A DNA stretch of 34,521 nucleotides from an uncultured bacterium (GTDB lineage: Bacteria; Verrucomicrobiota; Lentisphaeria; Victivallales; UBA1829). Each line of letters starts with the position of its first letter. Position 1 is the stretch's first letter. The stretch spans positions 1 to 34,521 of the forward strand of contig CACYHQ010000028.1 of NCBI GenBank assembly GCA_902774245.1, given 5' to 3'. Both the position numbers and the translations under genes were made by a program. Shown here piece by piece: positions 25,193 to 33,197 of the stretch. Below the pieces are notes generated by a model. The model ran no database searches, was not told where the DNA came from, and worked only from the letters and a program-made list of their open reading frames with translations.

Positions 25193-25270
25193 AATTGGTG
25201 CAATTTTCCAAACCATACAGTTTTTTCAACATTCTTGTTTCACAACCAAACCCATAAAGGACACACAATC

Positions 25271-25861
25271 ATGAAACAAAAAGACAAAGGCTTCACCCTG
25301 ATCGAGCTCCTCGTCGTGATCGCGATCATCGCCATCCTCGCCGGCATGCTCCTCCCCGCCCTCAACCAGGCCAAGGAAAAAGCCAAACAGGCAGACTGCA
25401 CCAGCAAGCTTTCCCAGATCGGCAAAGCTTTCTTCCAGTATGCTATGAGCTATGACGACTACTATCCGACCTCCAAGAAGAACGCCAAGCCGCAGTGGAT
25501 GGCTGCCAACAGCTATCAGGACCTCGACCTGCTCCGTTCCCAGGACCTCCTGACCGACCCGAAGGGCTACCTCTGCCCCTCCAAGAGCGGCATGGAAACC
25601 GCTCAGCCGAACAAGGAACTCAAACAGGCCAACGTCTCCTACAACTGGGTTGACTCCCTCATGGGCGGCAACGCCACGATCTCCCCGGTCTGCGCCGACG
25701 GCGCCGACAACCACGCTGCCACCGGCCGCTTCGTCCGCGGCGACGGTTCCGTCGGTGTTGCGAACAGCGCCGGTTCCGGCGATACCAACGGCTGGTGGAA
25801 AGTCACGAAGGACCTCAAGGTCGAAGGTACTCCGAATACTCCTGAATACAAGTTCAAATAA
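25271..25861 (+). CDS. Prepilin-like secreted protein with H-X9-DG motif
   Basis: The 196-aa product has a class III (type IV prepilin) signal. The leader MKQKDKG is cut before F8, with Glu at mature position 5 (FTLIE), followed by a hydrophobic helix to about residue 30. The C-terminal part carries H148-x9-D158-G159, the H-X9-DG motif of prepilin-type processing-associated proteins found in PVC bacteria. Such proteins are probably surface or pseudopilus components; the function of this paralogue is unknown. No pilus assembly genes are adjacent. The start at 25271 is preceded by AAAGGA; an in-frame upstream ATG at 25181 overlaps the promoter and is rejected. Strong promoter and terminator suggest high expression. 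GAC/AAG-rich codon use also fits a highly expressed gene. Confidence 0.92.
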   Translation: MKQKDKGFTLIELLVVIAIIAILAGMLLPALNQAKEKAKQADCTSKLSQIGKAFFQYAMSYDDYYPTSKKNAKPQWMAANSYQDLDLLRSQDLLTDPKGYLCPSKSGMETAQPNKELKQANVSYNWVDSLMGGNATISPVCADGADNHAATGRFVRGDGSVGVANSAGSGDTNGWWKVTKDLKVEGTPNTPEYKFK

Positions 25862-25916
25862 TCTTGTTTGAATCTTGAATCCGGGCGGTGTCATCACCGC
25901 ATAGGATAGATATTCC

Positions 25917-25955
25917 ATGGAAGACGGCGGCTCATCCCGCTGTCTTCCATTTTTT
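25917..25955 (+). terminator. Rho-independent terminator of the prepilin-like gene
   Basis: ATGGAAGACGGCGG (25917-25930) pairs with CCGCTGTCTTCCAT (25937-25950), 14 bp with one G-T wobble and a 6-nt loop, then TTTTT. Confidence 0.92.
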
Positions 25956-26015
25956 GACTCCTTCCGGTGAGGCAATCGCCGGAACGGAACGATCATTCCA
26001 ACAAGGACCGGAAAC

Positions 26016-26849
26016 ATGCACATAGGCTGTCATTTGTCCGTGGCGGGCGGATACCGCCAGCTCTGCGCGGACGCGCTCGCCATCGGAGCCGACACGTTCC
26101 AGTTTTTCACGCGCAATCCGCGCGGCGGTTCGGGACGCGTGCCGTCGCACGAAGAACTCGCCAAACTAGGCGTCTTTCTACGCGAACACGATTTCGCGCC
26201 CGCGGTCGCGCACGCGCCGTACACGCTGAATCCGTGTGCGGCGGCGGAGAACACCCTGCGGTTCGCACGGGAGGTCATGCGCAGCGATTTGGAACTGCTG
26301 GACCGGTTTCCCGTGGACCGCGTCTACTACAATTTCCATCCGGGCAGCCATGTGGGCCAGGGGGTCGAACGCGGTATCGAGCTGATCGCGGAAACACTGG
26401 ATTTGGTCATGGACCGGGAGCTGAAACCGATTGTACTGCTGGAAACGATGTCCGGCAAGGGATCCGAAGTCGGCTCAAGATTCGAGGAACTGGCAGAGAT
26501 TATTTCACGTTCCAAATACGGCGATCTGATGGGCGTGTGCCTCGACACCTGCCACGTCTTCTGCGCCGGATACGACATCGTGAACGAACCGGAAGCCGTG
26601 CTGGAGGAATTCGACCGGATCGTCGGTCTCGACCGCCTGAAAGCGATCCACCTGAACGACTCCATGATGCCGTTCGAGTCGCACAAGGACCGCCATGCGA
26701 AACTTGACGAGGGCGAGATCGGATTCGAGGCACTCTCCCGGTTCGTTTCGCTGGAGCCGATACGCGGTCTCCCCATTGAGCTCGAAACGCCGAACGAGCT
26801 GGACGGCTACGCGGCGGAGATCGCCCGCATGCGCGCATCAGCCCCCTGA
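26016..26849 (+). CDS. nfo: Endonuclease IV (AP endonuclease family 2)
   Basis: A trinuclear-zinc enzyme that cuts DNA 5' of abasic sites in base excision repair, so it complements the uracil-DNA glycosylase at 2326. The 277-aa TIM barrel keeps all expected metal ligands: H66 in VAHAPY, H108 in NFHPGSH, E143 in LLETMSGKG, D177 and H180 in DTCHVFCAGYD, H212 in IHLND, D225 and H227 in HKDRHAKLDEG, and E257 in ELETP. The start is the ATG at 26016. A terminator follows the gene. The gene lies between two terminators and appears monocistronic; no distinct promoter was seen in 25956-26015. Confidence 0.95.
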   Translation: MHIGCHLSVAGGYRQLCADALAIGADTFQFFTRNPRGGSGRVPSHEELAKLGVFLREHDFAPAVAHAPYTLNPCAAAENTLRFAREVMRSDLELLDRFPVDRVYYNFHPGSHVGQGVERGIELIAETLDLVMDRELKPIVLLETMSGKGSEVGSRFEELAEIISRSKYGDLMGVCLDTCHVFCAGYDIVNEPEAVLEEFDRIVGLDRLKAIHLNDSMMPFESHKDRHAKLDEGEIGFEALSRFVSLEPIRGLPIELETPNELDGYAAEIARMRASAP

Positions 26850-26884
26850 TAAAATGACAGATCTGAACGAACAAATTCGAAAAG

Positions 26885-26911
26885 CACCTTCGCCGCCGGA
26901 GGTGTTTTTTT
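26885..26911 (+). terminator. Rho-independent terminator of nfo
   Basis: CACCTTC (26885-26891) pairs with GGAGGTG (26898-26904), 7 bp with one wobble, loop GCCGCC, then seven T residues (26905-26911). Confidence 0.85.
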
Positions 26912-26952
26912 ATGGAGCGGAGAAAAAAACGTCAAAATCTTTTCCTTTTCCG

Positions 26953-26980
26953 CTTGATGTTAAGAAAAGGACGGCTATAT
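26953..26980 (+). promoter_or_regulatory. Promoter for the zinc-ribbon gene
   Basis: TTGATG (26953-26958), 16-nt spacer, TATATT (26975-26980), about 32 nt before the ATG at 27013. Confidence 0.68.
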
Positions 26981-27012
26981 TACTGGAAAAGCATCAAACA
27001 GGAGATTGAACC

Positions 27013-27720
27013 ATGGTAAAACAGGCGATCCGGGATCTGCTGATCCTGCAGGCGGAGGATTTGCGTATCCGCGAACTGAAGACGAGATACATGTCTCTCC
27101 CGCGCGAACGCGCCGCGCTCGTCGCGGAGTTCGACGTCGTGCGCAAAGGACTGGAAAAGGCGAAGCAGAACAAGCTGAAAGTCGAACAGGCTGTCAAACA
27201 GCAGGCCGCGGCCACGAAGGCGGCACAGGAAAACCTCCAGGCGCTGATGATCAAATCCACATCGGTCAAGAAGATCAACGAATACAACGCCATTCTCGCC
27301 GAGATCGAAGCCGCGAAGAAAAGCATTTCCGATTCCGAAACGCGCGAGATCGAACTCATGGATGAACAGGAAGCCGCCGACAAGCTCCTGGCGAAAGCAG
27401 AGCGTTCCTACAAGGCGACTGGCCGGACCGTCCAGGCGGAAGTCCGCGAACTGGATTCCCTGAAGGAAGCGATCGTGAAGGAAATCGCGGAAAAGGAAAA
27501 AAAGTCCGCGGAACTCGCGAAAAATGTCGTGCCGAACTATCTGGAACCCTACCGCCGGATGCTCGCCGCGGGCAAGGGAAGTCCGGTCGGGACCATCCGC
27601 AACGGGAGTTGTTCGAACTGCAATATGAAGAACTCTCCTCAGACCACGATGGAAGCGAGAAACGGCAATCTTGTGAACTGCGACAACTGCTCGTTCTATC
27701 TGTACGATCCGGAAGCGTAA
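27013..27720 (+). CDS. Coiled-coil protein with C-terminal C4 zinc ribbon (CT398/HP0958-like)
   Basis: The 235-aa product has a long N-terminal coiled coil (about 10-170, rich in Glu, Lys and Ala). A C-terminal zinc ribbon follows with C200-x2-C203 and C223-x2-C226. This is the layout of the CT398/HP0958 (FlgZ) family, members of which link to flagellar or type III export regulation and RNA binding in Chlamydia and Helicobacter. Here no flagellar or secretion gene is nearby, so the role is open. The start has CAGGAG nine bases upstream and its own promoter. Confidence 0.83.
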   Translation: MVKQAIRDLLILQAEDLRIRELKTRYMSLPRERAALVAEFDVVRKGLEKAKQNKLKVEQAVKQQAAATKAAQENLQALMIKSTSVKKINEYNAILAEIEAAKKSISDSETREIELMDEQEAADKLLAKAERSYKATGRTVQAEVRELDSLKEAIVKEIAEKEKKSAELAKNVVPNYLEPYRRMLAAGKGSPVGTIRNGSCSNCNMKNSPQTTMEARNGNLVNCDNCSFYLYDPEA

Positions 27721-27758
27721 GTACGTTTTCATCCGTTTTCCGCAAAAAACATCTCATC

Positions 27759-27784
27759 AGTGAACTGTAAAAAAACAGTTCACT
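27759..27784 (+). terminator. Hairpin after the zinc-ribbon gene, probable terminator
   Basis: AGTGAACTGT (27759-27768) pairs perfectly with ACAGTTCACT (27775-27784), 10 bp around an A6 loop. Only a weak T-rich stretch follows, so termination may be partial. It is also placed 38 nt before the next promoter and could act as an operator. Confidence 0.5.
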
Positions 27785-27821
27785 TCCATCTAATTTTCCG
27801 GAAATATGTACTGCGGAATAC

Positions 27822-27850
27822 TTGAAAATTTCTCATACGCGCGTTATATT
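27822..27850 (+). promoter_or_regulatory. Promoter for the BY-kinase/phosphatase operon
   Basis: TTGAAA (27822-27827), 17-nt spacer, TATATT (27845-27850), 54 nt before the ATG at 27904. Confidence 0.72.
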
Positions 27851-27903
27851 ATATTAAGCGATTTATTTTTACATGCATAAAACACTGAAAGGGTTTCCAA
27901 ACA

Positions 27904-29556
27904 ATGCGCAAACCAAGTGATGTCGACTTCCCGTTTTTGTGGGGTATTTTCAAACGCCGTTACCAGTACATACTTGCGTTCGGCATCTTCTGCTCCGCGA
28001 TCACGTTCGTCTACCTCAAATATATCGCAAAGCCTGTTTATCGCGTGGATTTCTCCTTGTATGCGTGGGATTATGCCGGCAGCCCGGATGATATCGCCAC
28101 GGCGGGGCAAACCACCACGACAGCACTGCAAACAGCGAATACGATCGACCGTGAACTGATCGTGGCCGACAAGATGCTGAACGACTATGAAAAGCTGATG
28201 GACAGCCGTTCTGTGAAGGACCGCGTGAAAATGCAGCTCAGCCTGGAGTATCCCGAGCTCACACTCGAAGGGATTCCTTACAAAAAACAGATCACGCTCA
28301 GCCGCAAAACACACTTCATCGACTGTTCGTTCTTCTCCGAATCCAAGGAAATGGCCCTGGCCGCCGCGACCGTGACAAACGAAGTATTCCTCGATACCAT
28401 TAAATCCCAGCTCGGCATCTCCAAGCTCAGAAATATCGACGTTCCGCAGGCGCAGGAAAGACCTGTCAGCAACCGTCCCGTGTTCAAGGCCGGCGTCGCA
28501 TTCATATTCTCCAGCGCGTTCCTCTTCGGTCTGCTCACGCTCTACGCCATGCTGCGCGACCACATCACCTCCACTGACCAGATCACGAAGGAACTTCAGG
28601 TCCCGCTGCTCGGCACCATGGTCCGCCTGAAACGCCGCAAAGCGTACCGCAACGACAAAAAGATGAACGTGGCGCTGAACGACAAGACCACGTACAATTT
28701 CAACAGCTTCTACGAAGACTTCCAGATCCTGCTGACCAACCTGCAGTATTCGCGCCCGAAAAAGGACACCGCACACGTCATCATGGTCACCAGCTCCACC
28801 CCGAACGAAGGCAAGACGCTTCTCTCCAGCTATCTTTCCCTTCTCCTCGCGGAAAAGGACAAAAAGGTCCTCATGATCCACGCCGACATCCGCAAGGGCG
28901 ACTCCGCGGACTACTTCGGACTCACACATTCTGTCGGTCTGGTCGATTACATCGTCGGCAAGAAGACGTTCGAGGAAGTAGTCCACCGCAATATCAACGG
29001 CACCAAGCTTGACGTGGTCCCGCCCGGACCGATTCCGCCGAACCCGCTCCGCCTGATCGAAGTGTTCGCCGAAAGCGGATTCGTGGCGGAAAAGGCCAAG
29101 GAATACGACTACATCATCGTCGACACGCCGCCCGCCACCATCCTGGCCGACGCGCTTGTCCTGGGCAAGATCGTCGACGACATCATCGTCGTGGTCAATG
29201 CCCGCAAGACCTCGCTCAGCTCCCTGAAAGTCCTCGTCGGCCGTCTGAAAGAGCTCAAACTCAATATCTCCGGCATCATCCTGAACCAGTTTGCACAGTC
29301 TTCCGGCGCCTACGGCTATGGCTACGGTTACGGCTATGGTTACGGTTACGGCTATGGCTACGGAAAGAAATACGGCGGCTACGGTTACGGCTACGGGTAC
29401 GGTTACGGCTACGGATATGGCTACGGATACAGCCACCGCTCGAAAAAGAAAAAGAGCAAAGGCCCCGAGCCCGTTCTCACCAAGGAAGAAGCCTCCATTT
29501 CTCTCATGTCGCCCGTTGCGCCCGAAGGCGAAGAATCCGACGGAGAGAAGAAATAA
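27904..29556 (+). CDS. Bacterial tyrosine autokinase (Wzc/CapB-type) with Gly-Tyr repeat tail
   Basis: A membrane-bound BY-kinase, the class that controls polymerisation and export of capsule or exopolysaccharide. Helix 1 spans about 22-40, a periplasmic Wzz-like region 42-194 and helix 2 about 195-218. The cytoplasmic kinase has Walker A TPNEGKT (K304, T305), a Walker A' element MIHADIR (H326 where Asp is usual, D328 kept), and Walker B IIVDTPP. The periplasmic part is short, so the protein is 550 aa against about 720 for E. coli Wzc. Residues 470-509 form two (GY)n blocks with nine tyrosines each, joined by KKYGG, 19 Tyr in all, then a Lys-rich tail. This replaces the usual Tyr cluster that is autophosphorylated. 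The phosphatase gene follows after 43 bp. No glycosyltransferase or export genes are in the window. Confidence 0.88.
   Translation: MRKPSDVDFPFLWGIFKRRYQYILAFGIFCSAITFVYLKYIAKPVYRVDFSLYAWDYAGSPDDIATAGQTTTTALQTANTIDRELIVADKMLNDYEKLMDSRSVKDRVKMQLSLEYPELTLEGIPYKKQITLSRKTHFIDCSFFSESKEMALAAATVTNEVFLDTIKSQLGISKLRNIDVPQAQERPVSNRPVFKAGVAFIFSSAFLFGLLTLYAMLRDHITSTDQITKELQVPLLGTMVRLKRRKAYRNDKKMNVALNDKTTYNFNSFYEDFQILLTNLQYSRPKKDTAHVIMVTSSTPNEGKTLLSSYLSLLLAEKDKKVLMIHADIRKGDSADYFGLTHSVGLVDYIVGKKTFEEVVHRNINGTKLDVVPPGPIPPNPLRLIEVFAESGFVAEKAKEYDYIIVDTPPATILADALVLGKIVDDIIVVVNARKTSLSSLKVLVGRLKELKLNISGIILNQFAQSSGAYGYGYGYGYGYGYGYGYGKKYGGYGYGYGYGYGYGYGYGYSHRSKKKKSKGPEPVLTKEEASISLMSPVAPEGEESDGEKK
29311..29430 (+). 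repeat. Hexanucleotide GGY-TAY repeat coding the Gly-Tyr tail
   Basis: Tandem 6-bp units (GGC/GGT/GGA/GGG plus TAC/TAT) encode alternating Gly and Tyr, split by AAGAAATACGGC. Units differ at synonymous positions. Any gain or loss of a unit keeps the frame. Confidence 0.92.
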
Positions 29557-29599
29557 ACGGAAGCATCATTTGTTCAACCCCAGCCCCCGAGTTTGAATC

Positions 29600-30403
29600 A
29601 TGATTGATATTCACTGCCATATTCTGCCGGACGTGCCCGGCGACGACGGTTCGCCCGATCTGGAAGAAACGGTGAAGATGTTCGAGCTTGCTCAGGCTGA
29701 CGGCATCGACACCATCATCTGCACGCCGCACGGGAAACAGCCCGCGGGCGACCAGATCAAGCGCATGGACGAGATCCGCGCCGCGACCGAAGCAAAAGCC
29801 GCGGAATACGGCATCAAACTTCTGCGCGGCCTCGAATACAACCTGCCCCAGCTGTTCCAAGTGGACGAAAAAGCAGTCGGCCTCGCCGGGACGAACTTCA
29901 TCCTCATCGACTTCGTCCGCAGCCGCATGGACTCCTCCGTCGACGCCATCAGCCGTTCCACGCACTCCGCCGGATTCCATCCGATCTGCGCGCACCCGGA
30001 ACGCCTTTTCCAGAGCTGGGACCACGTGCGGCACATCTACAGCAACGGCTACACGATGCAGCTCACGGCGGCCTCGATCCTCGGCGATTTCGGGCACGGA
30101 TGCCAGAAATTCTCGCTCGACCTGCTGGAGCACGGCCTGTGCCACTACATCGCGTCAGACGCGCACTCCACCTCGCGCGCATTCCGTCAGACCGCCTGCC
30201 GGAAATTCATCACGGAGAACTACGGCGAAGAGACCGCGAACATCCTCTTCGAGGAGAACCCGAAACGCCTCCTCGCGAACGAACAGCCGCTTGAAATCCC
30301 CGTCCTCAGCGACGATTACGACGAAGACCTTCCGAAGAATCCCTTTCTCCGCGCCATGTACCGGCTCTTCCTCGGGCACCGCCGCGACGATGATGAGGAT
30401 TGA
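29600..30403 (+). CDS. PHP-domain tyrosine phosphatase (CpsB/CapC/YwqE-like)
   Basis: A metal-dependent phosphotyrosine phosphatase of the PHP family, which dephosphorylates BY-kinases in capsule regulation. The 267-aa product has the typical start IDIHCHILP with H5 and H7, then TPHG (H44), AHPER (H132), and ASDAHS with D187 and H189, all metal-ligand positions. The C-terminal 30 residues are charged. It lies 43 bp after the kinase gene and a terminator follows, so kinase and phosphatase form a two-gene operon. The GY tail of the kinase is the most likely substrate, by inference. No strong Shine-Dalgarno sequence precedes the ATG. Confidence 0.9.
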   Translation: MIDIHCHILPDVPGDDGSPDLEETVKMFELAQADGIDTIICTPHGKQPAGDQIKRMDEIRAATEAKAAEYGIKLLRGLEYNLPQLFQVDEKAVGLAGTNFILIDFVRSRMDSSVDAISRSTHSAGFHPICAHPERLFQSWDHVRHIYSNGYTMQLTAASILGDFGHGCQKFSLDLLEHGLCHYIASDAHSTSRAFRQTACRKFITENYGEETANILFEENPKRLLANEQPLEIPVLSDDYDEDLPKNPFLRAMYRLFLGHRRDDDED

Positions 30404-30434
30404 CCGTTCCGCAAAAAATATCTTCACATACAGG

Positions 30435-30474
30435 GCGTATTCCAAACTCGAATTGAGACTGGAGTACGCTTTTT
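30435..30474 (+). terminator. Rho-independent terminator after the kinase/phosphatase operon
   Basis: GCGTATTCCA (30435-30444) pairs with TGGAGTACGC (30460-30469), 10 bp with one G-T wobble, plus an inner CTC/GAG pairing, then TTTTT. It lies only 22 nt before the next ATG. Confidence 0.85.
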
Positions 30475-30496
30475 CCCGCATGGAGGCCCCGGCATC

Positions 30497-33112
30497 ATGA
30501 AAACACGACTTATCCCCGTCCTTTCCGCCATCCTGCTCGCAGCCGCGCTTGTCCCGGCGGTCCATTCCGCGACGGTCCTCAGACAGCGTCCGGCGGCACG
30601 TCCGGCGCAGACCGCAGCAGCGAAAGCGGCCCCCGGCTACGCCATCGTAATCCCGGCGAACCATCCCGAACTTGATCCCGCGGTCCAGGCGCTCAAAACC
30701 AAACACTCCGCGCTCGGTCCGCAGGTCTTCACGTACAAGAAGGACGTCCGCGAGGTGCTGCCTGATCTTCAGCAGTTCCGCCCCTACTATACCTGCTTCG
30801 TGACGCCGAAGGAGCTCGCCGGACGCAAGTTCACTGGCGAGATATCCCGCATGACGCGCGAGATCCTGCCCGATCCGTACGGCGACACGTTCTGGGGCAT
30901 CATCACAGGCTACGACAACTCGGACATCAAACGCGTGGCGGAGTTCAAGGGCCCGATCAACATCACCGACGCGCTCGACATGGTCGGCGGATTCCACCAC
31001 TCGCTCATGCGGCGCTGCTACAGCTTCGACGAGACGCAAAAGGATTTCAACCTCCGCATCACCGATCCCGCGAAGAAATACGACAACGAGAAGACTCGCA
31101 CCGACAAGGATTTCACCGAACAGTTCCTCAAGCTCGTGAAGGGCGGCGGATTCCAGATCATGATGACCTCCGGACACGCCTCCGAACACGACTGGGCAAG
31201 CGGTTACCTGAGCAACAACATGTATCTGATCGACCGGAAGGGCGGACTCGCCGCGCGCGACACCCGCGGCCGCGTGACCGAGTTCCAGGACATGACGCCG
31301 AAAATCTGGTGCGCCGCGGGCAACTGCCTGATCGGAAACATCCCGCACGGCGAGGATTCCTGCATGGCCACCGCCATGATTCATTCATTCGGCGTGTACC
31401 AGCTCATGGGCTACACGATCGAAACGTGGTTCGGGCGGCAGGGCTGGACGGCGCAGGGGATGCTGACCGACTATCCCGGCTACTACTCGTTCAACGAAGC
31501 GTTCCATTTCACGAACGCCTGGATCGTGGAGAACCTGGTCAAGCACGACTGGGACAAGATCACGCTCAACACGACCGACTACGACACGTTCCAGCGCACT
31601 GCCGGCAATTCTCTGCGCGGGCTCCGGTTCAAGGACTCCGAAGAGCAGAAGGAAGCGCTCGGACTGCTCTACGACCGCGACGTCGTGGCGTTCTACGGCG
31701 ATCCCGCCATGCGCGCGGCCATCGACCCGAAGCCAGGCCAGACGCTCAAACTGGAGCGTTCCACGGACGCGGACGGCGTCCTGACGCTGAAGCTGACCGC
31801 GCTGAAGGACGACCAGTGGAAGGAACAGGGCGTGTACCTGCCCTACGGACGCGTCTTCGCCAAGCCGGAAGTCGTCTCCAAGTCGTTCGACGCCGACGTG
31901 ATCACGGCATCCCCGTTCGCCTGCGTCAAACTGAAAGGACCGTTCAAAAGAGGCACCGTGATCACCCTCAAGATCAAAGACAACGACGCCCAAAGCGCAA
32001 AAAAAAACTCTGACGCATCGGTAAACGGGAAGGATGCAAACTCATCCGAAGCCGCCGGGACGCTCCGCAAGATGCTCGCCGCCCTGCCCGCCGGAGCGAC
32101 CGCGACCGACCTCTCCGTCCGTCTTGAGCGCGCACTTTCCCGCATCCCGCAGGACAAGCTCGACAGGATCGCCGTTTACGGCATGACTCCCCCGGAAGGC
32201 CCGTACATCGCCGCGCTGCTGGCGGAAATGCCCGAATGCGACTATGCGGACGTCGAGCCATTCCAGCTGCTGGAACACGTCCGCTACGCGCTCAAAGCTC
32301 GCAAGGAAGCCCCGTGGGCCGACCAGATATCCGAGGACCTCTTCCTGCGTTACATCCTGCCCTACTGGAGCGTGAACGAGAAACGCGACCCGTGGCGGAA
32401 GTTTTTCTACGACAAATTCATGCCCGCCGTGCGCGACTTCAGGACCGCCAGCGAGGCCGTCAAATATCTGAACGAACATGTCTTCAAGGAACTGAACGTG
32501 ACCTACGACGCGGTGAAGCGCCCGAAGGCAGACCAGTCCGCGCAGGAATCCATCGCCGCCTCCTACGCCTCCTGCACGGGCCTTTCCGTCATCCTCCTGG
32601 ACGCCTGCCGCGCCTGCGGCATCCCGGCGCGTTTCACCGGCTGTCCGCAGTGGACAGACCGTTCCGGCAACCACTCCTGGATTGAGTTCTGGGACGGCCA
32701 GTGGATCTACGAGGGCGCGTCCTCCAGCGACCCGCGGAACCGTTCGTGGGTCGGCGACAAGGTAAAGGCCGCCACGGAGGATTCCCTCGTCGGCGGCGTG
32801 TGGGCGGTCACGACCGAACCGCAGACGGACGGCGCGTTCTTCGTGCTGCCGTGGAAGCCGGCGGACCGTTCGTATCCGGCGGTCCCGCTGCGCGCGTTCT
32901 ACCTCGACGACGGCATGTTCAGCATCGACATCTCCCGGTTCAGCGAGGAACAGTCCCCCGTCTGGCTGTATTACAGGGGCGAGCCGTGGTACCGCCTGGC
33001 TCCGCCGATCGCGAAGACCGTCGACCTGCCCGCGTCCGTGCTCTCGGACATGACCGTGCGCCTCGACTCCGACAAGGACGCGAAGCTCGTCCCGCTCGTG
33101 CAGAAGAACTGA
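30497..33112 (+). CDS. Secreted protein with C25-like (clan CD) region and transglutaminase-like domain
   Basis: The 871-aa product has a signal peptide (1-24, TRLIPVLSAILLAAALVPAV). Residues 48-415 resemble gingipain-type C25 peptidases: a His in MTSGHASEHDW (H227, H231), a Cys in WCAAGNCLIGN (C272, C277), and a YGDPAMR element at 400-406 like the GDP-x-LR end of that fold. I place this only by motifs. Residues 410-515 form a beta-rich link. Residues 520-740 include a clear transglutaminase-like core with C693, H726 and D733 (SCTGLSVILLDACRACGIP, GNHSWIEFWDG). The C-terminal 130 aa look beta-rich. It may be a cysteine protease and cross-linking or peptidase enzyme acting outside the cytoplasm; substrate unknown. 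GGAGG precedes the ATG. Confidence 0.8.
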   Translation: MKTRLIPVLSAILLAAALVPAVHSATVLRQRPAARPAQTAAAKAAPGYAIVIPANHPELDPAVQALKTKHSALGPQVFTYKKDVREVLPDLQQFRPYYTCFVTPKELAGRKFTGEISRMTREILPDPYGDTFWGIITGYDNSDIKRVAEFKGPINITDALDMVGGFHHSLMRRCYSFDETQKDFNLRITDPAKKYDNEKTRTDKDFTEQFLKLVKGGGFQIMMTSGHASEHDWASGYLSNNMYLIDRKGGLAARDTRGRVTEFQDMTPKIWCAAGNCLIGNIPHGEDSCMATAMIHSFGVYQLMGYTIETWFGRQGWTAQGMLTDYPGYYSFNEAFHFTNAWIVENLVKHDWDKITLNTTDYDTFQRTAGNSLRGLRFKDSEEQKEALGLLYDRDVVAFYGDPAMRAAIDPKPGQTLKLERSTDADGVLTLKLTALKDDQWKEQGVYLPYGRVFAKPEVVSKSFDADVITASPFACVKLKGPFKRGTVITLKIKDNDAQSAKKNSDASVNGKDANSSEAAGTLRKMLAALPAGATATDLSVRLERALSRIPQDKLDRIAVYGMTPPEGPYIAALLAEMPECDYADVEPFQLLEHVRYALKARKEAPWADQISEDLFLRYILPYWSVNEKRDPWRKFFYDKFMPAVRDFRTASEAVKYLNEHVFKELNVTYDAVKRPKADQSAQESIAASYASCTGLSVILLDACRACGIPARFTGCPQWTDRSGNHSWIEFWDGQWIYEGASSSDPRNRSWVGDKVKAATEDSLVGGVWAVTTEPQTDGAFFVLPWKPADRSYPAVPLRAFYLDDGMFSIDISRFSEEQSPVWLYYRGEPWYRLAPPIAKTVDLPASVLSDMTVRLDSDKDAKLVPLVQKN

Positions 33113-33138
33113 TCCCCGCAAAAAAGACGAGAAAAAAG

Positions 33139-33177
33139 AACCGGTCCCGCAACATGCGTGAGGTCGGTTTTCGTTTT
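33139..33177. terminator. Imperfect hairpin between convergent genes
   Basis: AACCGGTCCCGCA and TGCGTGAGGTCGGTT can pair with several mismatches, followed by T-rich sequence on the plus strand. Placed between the tails of the 30497 gene and the AraC gene. Confidence 0.4.
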
Positions 33178-33197
33178 GGAAAAAAGGCTTACTTAAA

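Noticed and set aside
25181..25270. Upstream ATG for the prepilin-like protein
   Set aside because: It begins inside the -10 region and would bury the class III signal 30 residues in; the ATG at 25271 has a ribosome binding site.
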